Assembly (NCBI RefSeq): GCF_904846715.1
Contig: NZ_CAJHBU010000018.1
Coordinates: 1 to 64,000, forward strand
Source of the DNA: Psychrobacter vallis
GTDB taxonomy: Bacteria; Pseudomonadota; Gammaproteobacteria; Pseudomonadales; Moraxellaceae
Direction of reading: 5' to 3'
Length of the DNA stretch: 64,000 nucleotides
The translations under genes and the position numbers were made by a program. A model generated the notes under the pieces. It saw only the letters and a program-made list of their open reading frames with translations. It had not been told where the DNA came from and did no database searches. This document shows, piece by piece, positions 56,650-64,000 of the stretch (positions are counted from its first letter, which is position 1; each line of letters begins with the position of its first letter).

Positions 56650-59520
56650 ATGAATAGTATAACGAAAGAAGCAGCGAGCCTAGGACATACAGAGTTGGCT
56701 GCGGATAACGCCAGCTATATAGAAGCTCTTTATGAGCAATACCTAATTGATCCTAATAGCGTTGATACAGATTGGCAAACGTATTTTAAGCAATACCAAT
56801 CGCCAAACGATGCACAGCATAATGCTATTAAAGACCAGTTTTTGTTGCTTGCTCGCAATCAGACTGCAAACAAAGGTAGTATTCAAGCTACTGACTCAAA
56901 TATTAACAGTTCATCAGCAAACTGTGCTGACCCTAAACAAATGGGTGTACAGCAACTGATTTCTGCCTATCGTCGCCGTGGCCATCGCCGCGCCAAGCTT
57001 GATCCTTTAGAGCTACATCCTCGCGCTGAAGTTGAAGACTTAACGCTTTCTTATCATGGTCTATCAGAAGCTGACCTAAATACTGTATATCCCACTAGTG
57101 ATTTAAGTATTGGTAAAGCAGAAGCGCCACTCCGTGAGATTATTGAAATCATGGAGCGTATTTATTGCCGCTATATTGGCGTGGAATATATGCATGTGAC
57201 CACCAGTGTTGAAAAACGCTGGATGGAGCAATATCTTGAGAGCAACTTAGGTTATATCAAATTTGATGAAGAAAAGCGTTTATCGATTCTTGAGCGCCTA
57301 ACAGCCGCAGAAGGGTTAGAAAAGTATCTAGCTCGTAAATATACGGGTGTGAAACGTTTTGGTTTAGAAGGTGGCGAGAGCTTTATTCCTGCGCTTAATG
57401 AAATCATTCAACGTGCTGGTGGCTATGGTACCAAAGAGATGGTCATTGGTATGGCGCACCGTGGGCGCTTGAACCTACTGGTCAACGTTCTAGGTAAAAA
57501 TCCGGCAGATTTGTTTGATGAATTCGATGGCAAAGTACAGCCAGAAAAAGGCTCGGGTGACGTTAAATACCATAATGGGTATTCATCTAACGTCATGACA
57601 CCAGGTGGCGAAGCGCATTTAGCATTGGCTTTTAACCCGTCGCATTTAGAAATTGTTTCGCCAGTATTAGAGGGTTCTGTACGCGCTCGCCAAGTTCGTC
57701 GTCACGATACCACTGGCAATTTAGTATTGCCAATTGTTGTACATGGTGATGCTGCATTCGCGGGTCAAGGCGTGGTGCAAGAAACTTTCCAGATGTCGCA
57801 AACCCGTGCTTATACCACTGGTGGCACACTACATATTGTCATTAATAACCAAGTGGGCTTTACGACCAGTCGTCAGGAGGATGCTCGTTCAACTGAATAC
57901 TGTACTGACGTCGCAAAAATGGTACATGCCCCTATTTTACACGTAAATGGTGATGATCCTGAGTCTGTCGTATTTGCCGCACAGTTGGCACTAGACTATC
58001 GTCACAAATTCGGCAAAGACATTATTATTGATTTGTTTTGCTATCGCCGTAATGGTCATAACGAAGCAGATGAGCCGTCAGCCACTCAGCCACTCATGTA
58101 TGCTGTCATCAAAAAATTACCGACCACTCGTGCACTTTATGCGGACAAACTGATTGAAGCAGGTATTATTAGCAGCGCTGAAGTAACTAAGTACGAAGAT
58201 GATTATCGCGAATCACTTGATCGCGGCGATTATGTGGTTAATTCTTTAGTCCTTGAGCCAAGCACAGATTTATTCGTGGATTGGACACCGTATTTAGGTC
58301 ATGATTTGGTTGATGATTGGGACACCAGCGTCGATATCGAAAAGTTAAAAGCTTATGGTCGACGTATGGCAGAACTCCCAGCCGGCTTTAAATTGCAACG
58401 CCAAGTACAAAAAGTGGTAGAGCAACGTCTGGCCATGCAAACTGGTGAAGAACCTTTGAACTGGGGCGCCGCTGAAAATTTAGCGTATGCCACACTGGTA
58501 GATAACGACGAAGTGCTAGTGCGTATCACTGGTGAAGACGTTGGTCGTGGGACGTTCTCACATCGTCATAGTGAATTGTTCAATATTGACGATGGCAGTA
58601 TGTATGTACCATTGGCGCATATGAGTGAAACACAAGCCCGTTTTGCGACTTATAACTCATTGTTATCAGAAGAAGCGGTATTGGCCTTTGAATATGGCTA
58701 TGCAACCACCGTACCAAACGCATTGATCGTTTGGGAAGCGCAGTTTGGTGACTTCGTTAACGGTGCTCAGGTAGTAATCGATCAATTTATATCGAGCGGC
58801 GAAACCAAATGGCAACGTGTTTGTGGTCTGACTATGCTGTTACCGCACGGTTTTGAAGGTCAAGGTCCTGAGCATTCTTCAGCTCGTCTTGAACGCTTCT
58901 TACAGTTATGTGCTGAAGACAACATGCAAGTCATTACACCGACCACACCTGCGCAAATTTATCATGCACTGCGTCGTCAAGCCGTACGCCCAATTCGCAA
59001 ACCATTAATTGTCATGTCACCAAAAAGCTTGTTGCGTCATAAGTTGGCAACGTCGAATTTGGAAGAGCTGGCTAATGGTAAGTTTGAAACCGTACTGCCA
59101 GAGATGGATGACCATAACGCAGACAAAGTAACTCGTATGGTGCTATGTGGCGGCAAAGTTTATTACGATTTACTCGAGCAGCGCCGTGCATTAGGTTTGG
59201 ACCATGTTGCTATCGTTCGTATTGAGCAGCTCTATCCCTTACCAGAGAAGCGTTTGATTGCTGAGATTGAAAAATATAGTAACTTAGCAGAGATTGTATG
59301 GACGCAAGAAGAGCCGCTCAATCAAGGCGCTTGGTACTATTTGGCACCGCATATGTTCCGTATTGTCGTACCACACCCAACCAAGGCAAAAGTCATGGAA
59401 CCGGTGGCACGTCCTGCTAGTGCAGCACCTGCGACAGGTTCACCAAAACTCCATGCGCAGCAGCAGCAAGCGTTGATCGCTGGTGGTCTTGGCATCAGTG
59501 TCGATGAGTTGTCTAAGTAA
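56650..59520 (+). CDS. sucA: 2-oxoglutarate dehydrogenase E1 component
   Basis: 956 residues, usual for OdhA/SucA. Thiamine-diphosphate enzyme that decarboxylates 2-oxoglutarate and passes the succinyl group to SucB. N-terminal E2-binding segment (YIEALYEQYLIDPNSVDTDW, 20 residues), GYRRRGHRRAKLDPL-like AYRRRGHRRAKLDPL, ThDP-site pieces VIGMAHRGRLNLLVNVLGKN (20 residues) and HGDAAFAGQGVVQETF, and the C-terminal EEPLNQGAWYYLAPHM. Intact. Heads sucAB-lpd. Confidence 0.97.
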   Translation: MNSITKEAASLGHTELAADNASYIEALYEQYLIDPNSVDTDWQTYFKQYQSPNDAQHNAIKDQFLLLARNQTANKGSIQATDSNINSSSANCADPKQMGVQQLISAYRRRGHRRAKLDPLELHPRAEVEDLTLSYHGLSEADLNTVYPTSDLSIGKAEAPLREIIEIMERIYCRYIGVEYMHVTTSVEKRWMEQYLESNLGYIKFDEEKRLSILERLTAAEGLEKYLARKYTGVKRFGLEGGESFIPALNEIIQRAGGYGTKEMVIGMAHRGRLNLLVNVLGKNPADLFDEFDGKVQPEKGSGDVKYHNGYSSNVMTPGGEAHLALAFNPSHLEIVSPVLEGSVRARQVRRHDTTGNLVLPIVVHGDAAFAGQGVVQETFQMSQTRAYTTGGTLHIVINNQVGFTTSRQEDARSTEYCTDVAKMVHAPILHVNGDDPESVVFAAQLALDYRHKFGKDIIIDLFCYRRNGHNEADEPSATQPLMYAVIKKLPTTRALYADKLIEAGIISSAEVTKYEDDYRESLDRGDYVVNSLVLEPSTDLFVDWTPYLGHDLVDDWDTSVDIEKLKAYGRRMAELPAGFKLQRQVQKVVEQRLAMQTGEEPLNWGAAENLAYATLVDNDEVLVRITGEDVGRGTFSHRHSELFNIDDGSMYVPLAHMSETQARFATYNSLLSEEAVLAFEYGYATTVPNALIVWEAQFGDFVNGAQVVIDQFISSGETKWQRVCGLTMLLPHGFEGQGPEHSSARLERFLQLCAEDNMQVITPTTPAQIYHALRRQAVRPIRKPLIVMSPKSLLRHKLATSNLEELANGKFETVLPEMDDHNADKVTRMVLCGGKVYYDLLEQRRALGLDHVAIVRIEQLYPLPEKRLIAEIEKYSNLAEIVWTQEEPLNQGAWYYLAPHMFRIVVPHPTKAKVMEPVARPASAAPATGSPKLHAQQQQALIAGGLGISVDELSK

Positions 59521-59676
59521 AAGATTGTTTAATCAGAAGACTATAGAAGATAAATGAATCAGGCGATAACAGTCAGTATAATTTAATACAATTTAGGTAA
59601 TATTATCTAAGACAGTACTGACTGCTTATCACGACTTAACAATATATATAAATATCCAAATCTAAGGAGTATATCG

Positions 59677-60918
59677 ATGGCTGATATCAAAGCCCCCGTT
59701 TTTCCAGAATCGGTTGCCGATGGCACAATCGTTGAATGGCATGTGACTGAAGGCCAACAAGTAAATCGTGATGACTTATTGGCTGAAATTGAGACCGATA
59801 AAGTGGTATTAGAAGTGGTCGCGCCTGACAATGGTGTTGTTACCAAAATCGTTAAACAGGTTGATGATACTGTTTTGTCTGACGAGCTTATTGCTGAATT
59901 TGAAGCGGGTGCAAGCGCCAGTACAGATGCGGCTCCTGCCGTAGATCCAGATCAACCAGCAGCGCCTGTGCAAGCAAAACAAGCAACCGATGGCGGCGAG
60001 CCTGTGCAAGCGACAGATAAAAAAGACGAAGCCGATCATAAAGATCAAAGCCCAGCAGTTCGTAAAGCAGCTAAAGAAAGTGGCGTAGACCCTAAAGAAG
60101 TGGAAGGTAGCGGCCGTGGTGGTCGTGTGACCAAAACGGATATGGCCAACCCAACATTGAAAGCGGACAGTAGCATCAAGTCTGATAGCGGTCGTCCAGT
60201 TGCTGAATCAACGGGTGAGCGTACGGAAAAACGTGTTCCTATGACACGCCTTCGTAAAACAGTCGCGAATCGTTTGCTAGCAGCTTCTCAAGAAACGGCG
60301 ATGCTAACGACGTTCAACGAAGTGAACATGAAGCCATTAATGGACATGCGCGCTAAATATAAAGACCAGTTCGAAAAACGTCATGGCGTACGTTTAGGCT
60401 TTATGTCACTGTTCGTGAAAGCGGCAACCGAAGCACTTAAGCGCTTCCCAGCAGTAAATGCTTCACTAGACGGTGATGACATTGTTTATCATGGTTTCTA
60501 CGATATCGGTGTTGCTGTATCATCTGACCGTGGTTTAGTTGTTCCAGTACTACGTGATACCGATCGAATGAGCATGGCTGATGTTGAAAGCCGTATCCGT
60601 GAGCTTGGTGGCTTGGCTCAGAAAGGTAAGCTTGGTCTAGATGACATGACTGGTGGTACGTTCACGATTTCAAACGGCGGTGTATTTGGCTCATTGATGT
60701 CAACGCCTATTTTGAACCCACCACAAACGGCTATTCTAGGCATGCATGCGATCAATGACCGTCCTATGGCTGTTGATGGTAAAGTTGAAATTCTACCAAT
60801 GATGTACCTTGCATTGTCTTATGACCATCGTATGATTGATGGTAAAGAAGCGGTACAGTTCTTAGTCACTATCAAAGAATTGGTTGAAGATCCAGCCATG
60901 TTGTTACTAGACCTGTAA
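59677..60918 (+). CDS. sucB: dihydrolipoyllysine succinyltransferase (E2 of 2-oxoglutarate dehydrogenase)
   Basis: 413 residues. Lipoyl domain 1-75 with lipoyl Lys42 in [17 protein letters not shown]; Ala/Pro/Glu linker; subunit-binding domain about 125-160 ([20 protein letters not shown], 20 residues); catalytic domain from about 185 with the His-Asp motif [16 protein letters not shown] near the end. Forms the 24-mer core and transfers succinyl to CoA. AAGGAG precedes the ATG. Followed by a hairpin terminator and then lpd. Confidence 0.97.
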   Translation: MADIKAPVFPESVADGTIVEWHVTEGQQVNRDDLLAEIETDKVVLEVVAPDNGVVTKIVKQVDDTVLSDELIAEFEAGASASTDAAPAVDPDQPAAPVQAKQATDGGEPVQATDKKDEADHKDQSPAVRKAAKESGVDPKEVEGSGRGGRVTKTDMANPTLKADSSIKSDSGRPVAESTGERTEKRVPMTRLRKTVANRLLAASQETAMLTTFNEVNMKPLMDMRAKYKDQFEKRHGVRLGFMSLFVKAATEALKRFPAVNASLDGDDIVYHGFYDIGVAVSSDRGLVVPVLRDTDRMSMADVESRIRELGGLAQKGKLGLDDMTGGTFTISNGGVFGSLMSTPILNPPQTAILGMHAINDRPMAVDGKVEILPMMYLALSYDHRMIDGKEAVQFLVTIKELVEDPAMLLLDL

Positions 60919-60924
60919 GCTTTT

Positions 60925-60960
60925 AAGCTTGTATTGGCAACCGCTGATACAAGCTTTTTA
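60925..60960 (+). terminator. stem-loop terminator after sucB
   Basis: Ten-pair stem aagcttgtat (60925-60934) with atacaagctt (60947-60956), followed by ttta. The short T-run suggests it may be partial. Confidence 0.65.
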
Positions 60961-61096
60961 ACTTTAGTCTAAACAGTGGTGATAGTTGTTTATTAATAAA
61001 TAAGAATGTTTCGCTGATGTGGTGTATTTACCGTAAAGTGAAAAAATTGAACCAAAACATGGCTTATTTATTAACGAGATAATCCTCAGTTTAAAC

Positions 61097-61143
61097 GATA
61101 TTTACAATTAGAATGATATTTACAATTAGAACGATAATTAGAA
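61097..61143 (+). repeat. 18-bp tandem repeat before lpd
   Basis: gatatttacaattagaa occurs at 61097-61113 and 61115-61131, and a shortened third unit gataattagaa at 61133-61143. Period 18. It lies just upstream of the lpd ribosome binding site. Confidence 0.85.
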
Positions 61144-61147
61144 ATAG

Positions 61148-62611
<1,464 letters not shown>

Positions 62612-62682
62612 GTAGTTGGTTTGATAAGTACTGACTTATAACCTGATCATGGCGCTGCTACTGAAGCGGTTGCTATGATCAT

Positions 62683-62730
62683 AAGTGCGCCAGAGGTACG
62701 TCTAACATGTACATAGGGCGCACTTGTTTT
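62683..62730 (+). terminator. stem-loop terminator after lpd
   Basis: aagtgcgcc (62683-62691) pairs with ggcgcactt (62717-62725), then gtttt. A second inverted repeat tgatcatggc / gctatgatca lies just upstream (62644-62682 area). Together they separate lpd from sucC. Confidence 0.65.
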
Positions 62731-62768
62731 CACTTTTTATTAATTGTAAAAAATAAAGGATACAATCA

Positions 62769-63935
62769 ATGAATTTACATGAGTATCAAGCAAAAGAGCT
62801 ATTAAAAAGCTACGGACTGCCTATCCAAGAAGGCATCATTGCCTATAATGGTGACGAAGCTGCAGCAGCTTTTGATAAAACGCCAACGGACATTGCGGTT
62901 ATTAAAGCGCAAGTACACGCTGGTGGTCGCGGTAAAGCGGGTGGCGTAAAGCTGGTTAAAACTCGTGAAGAAGCCAAGCAAGTGACGGAAGAGCTTATCG
63001 GTACTAACCTAGTAACGTACCAAACTGATGCCAATGGCCAACCAGTGAACTTCGTATTGGTTGCAGAAGATATGTACCCAGTACAAACTGAGCTATATCT
63101 TGGTGCCGTTGTAGATCGCGCTACTCGTCGCGTGACCTTCATGGCATCAACCGAAGGTGGTGTTGATATCGAAGAAGTGGCTAATAACACGCCAGAAAAA
63201 ATCTTCAAAGTAAATGTTGATCCTTTAGTTGGTCTAATGCCTTTCCAAGCGCGCGACGTCGCGTTCAAGCTAGGATTAGAAGGCAAGCAGATCAATCAAT
63301 TCGTTAAATTGATGACGGGTGCTTATCAAGCGTTTATCGAAAACGACTTTGCTTTAATGGAAATCAATCCATTAGCCGTACGTGAAAATGGCGAAATCGT
63401 TTGTGTTGATGGCAAAATCGGTATTGACTCAAATGCACTATATCGTTTGCCTAAAATCGCAGCGCTACAAGACAAGTCACAAGAAAACGAGCGTGAGCTT
63501 AAAGCGGCTGAGTTTGACTTAAACTATGTTGCTCTAGAAGGCAACATCGGTTGTATGGTTAACGGCGCTGGTCTTGCAATGGCTACGATGGACATCATCA
63601 AATTGTACGGCGGCAAGCCTGCTAACTTCTTGGACGTTGGCGGCGGGGCAACCAAAGATCGCGTTGTTGAAGCGTTCAAAATCATTCTAGAAGACAGCAG
63701 TGTTGAAGGCGTTCTCATCAACATCTTCGGCGGTATCGTACGTTGTGACATGATTGCAGAAGCTATTATCGCTGCTATCAAAGAAGTAGACGTAAAAGTA
63801 CCAGTTGTTGTTCGTCTAGAAGGTAACAACGCTGAGCTAGGTGCAAAAATTCTAGAAGAATCTGGTCTGAAATTGATCTCAGCTCAAGGCTTATCTGATG
63901 CTGCTCAAAAAATTGTCGATGCTGTAAAAGCTTAA
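62769..63935 (+). CDS. sucC: succinyl-CoA synthetase beta subunit
   Basis: 388 residues, exactly the usual length. ATP-grasp N-terminus ([20 protein letters not shown], 20 residues; [17 protein letters not shown]) and C-terminal CoA-ligase domain ([20 protein letters not shown], 20 residues; [34 protein letters not shown]). Makes ATP or GTP from succinyl-CoA with SucD. AAGGA precedes the ATG. sucD should follow beyond the window. Confidence 0.97.
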   Translation: MNLHEYQAKELLKSYGLPIQEGIIAYNGDEAAAAFDKTPTDIAVIKAQVHAGGRGKAGGVKLVKTREEAKQVTEELIGTNLVTYQTDANGQPVNFVLVAEDMYPVQTELYLGAVVDRATRRVTFMASTEGGVDIEEVANNTPEKIFKVNVDPLVGLMPFQARDVAFKLGLEGKQINQFVKLMTGAYQAFIENDFALMEINPLAVRENGEIVCVDGKIGIDSNALYRLPKIAALQDKSQENERELKAAEFDLNYVALEGNIGCMVNGAGLAMATMDIIKLYGGKPANFLDVGGGATKDRVVEAFKIILEDSSVEGVLINIFGGIVRCDMIAEAIIAAIKEVDVKVPVVVRLEGNNAELGAKILEESGLKLISAQGLSDAAQKIVDAVKA

Positions 63936-64000
63936 TATATTTAAAGCAAAGTTCTATAAATATAGTTGCTTAAACATAGTATTCAGAGCGTAATAGCAGC

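Noticed and set aside
62843-63295. 150-residue minus-strand frame
   Set aside because: Shadow of sucC; composition typical of antisense reading.

Overview
The window looks like chromosomal DNA of a Moraxellaceae gamma-proteobacterium, most likely Psychrobacter. Three things point there: moderate-to-low GC with AT-rich intergenic DNA, a block argH / algZ-algR-hemC-hemD in the Pseudomonadales order, and a gene matching the Balon ribosome-hibernation family first described in Psychrobacter. This is inference from gene content, not a database match. No tRNA, rRNA, prophage, complete insertion sequence or CRISPR array was seen.

Layout. 1-1370: a DJ-1/PfpI protein and two very small acidic ORFs. 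1661-4730: rpsO and pnp. 4761-8615 (minus strand): prlC-yheV, then a membrane-anchored coiled-coil protein and a divergent macro-domain protein whose stop codon lies in a short repeat. 9107-10219: the Balon-like factor. 10686-21147: a complete guanidine-use locus, made of a sigma-54-type promoter, a guanidine-I riboswitch, two DUF1989 proteins (carboxyguanidine deiminase type), a biotin-dependent guanidine/urea carboxylase, allophanate hydrolase and a three-gene ABC importer. 21398-28927: mixed single genes (EEP nuclease, quinone-reductase-like enzyme, AlkB-like dioxygenase, ABC exporter, DMT transporter, class I aldolase, an exported unknown). 29008-31309 (minus): thiC with a TPP riboswitch. 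31471-36758: a Pho box and pstS-pstC-pstA-pstB-phoU. 36845-38828 (minus): yggX and argH. 38810-44845: algZ-algR-hemC-hemD-hemX-like gene-thioesterase. 44979-47755 (minus): a ribB with a degenerate RibA half, and rarA. 48112-49575: a small HExxH protein and a lipoprotein. 49648-63935: gltA (minus) facing sdhCDAB-sucAB-lpd-sucC, a TCA-cycle cluster that runs off the window, presumably into sucD.

How the genes work together. The guanidine locus would import guanidine, carboxylate it, deiminate carboxyguanidine to allophanate and hydrolyse that to ammonia and CO2. It appears to be gated by nitrogen status (sigma-54) and by the ligand (riboswitch). The pst-phoU locus is a standard PhoB-controlled phosphate uptake system. 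The TCA cluster encodes citrate synthase, succinate dehydrogenase, 2-oxoglutarate dehydrogenase and the start of succinyl-CoA synthetase.

A family of short repeats of about 150 bp, with TATATAGT-like ends and an internal hairpin, is scattered between genes at 4761, 21165, 25950, 27163, 40960 and 43266. Two near-identical copies bracket the DMT transporter. The most notable items are the Balon-like gene, the doubly controlled guanidine locus, the orphan DarG-like macro domain and this repeat family.
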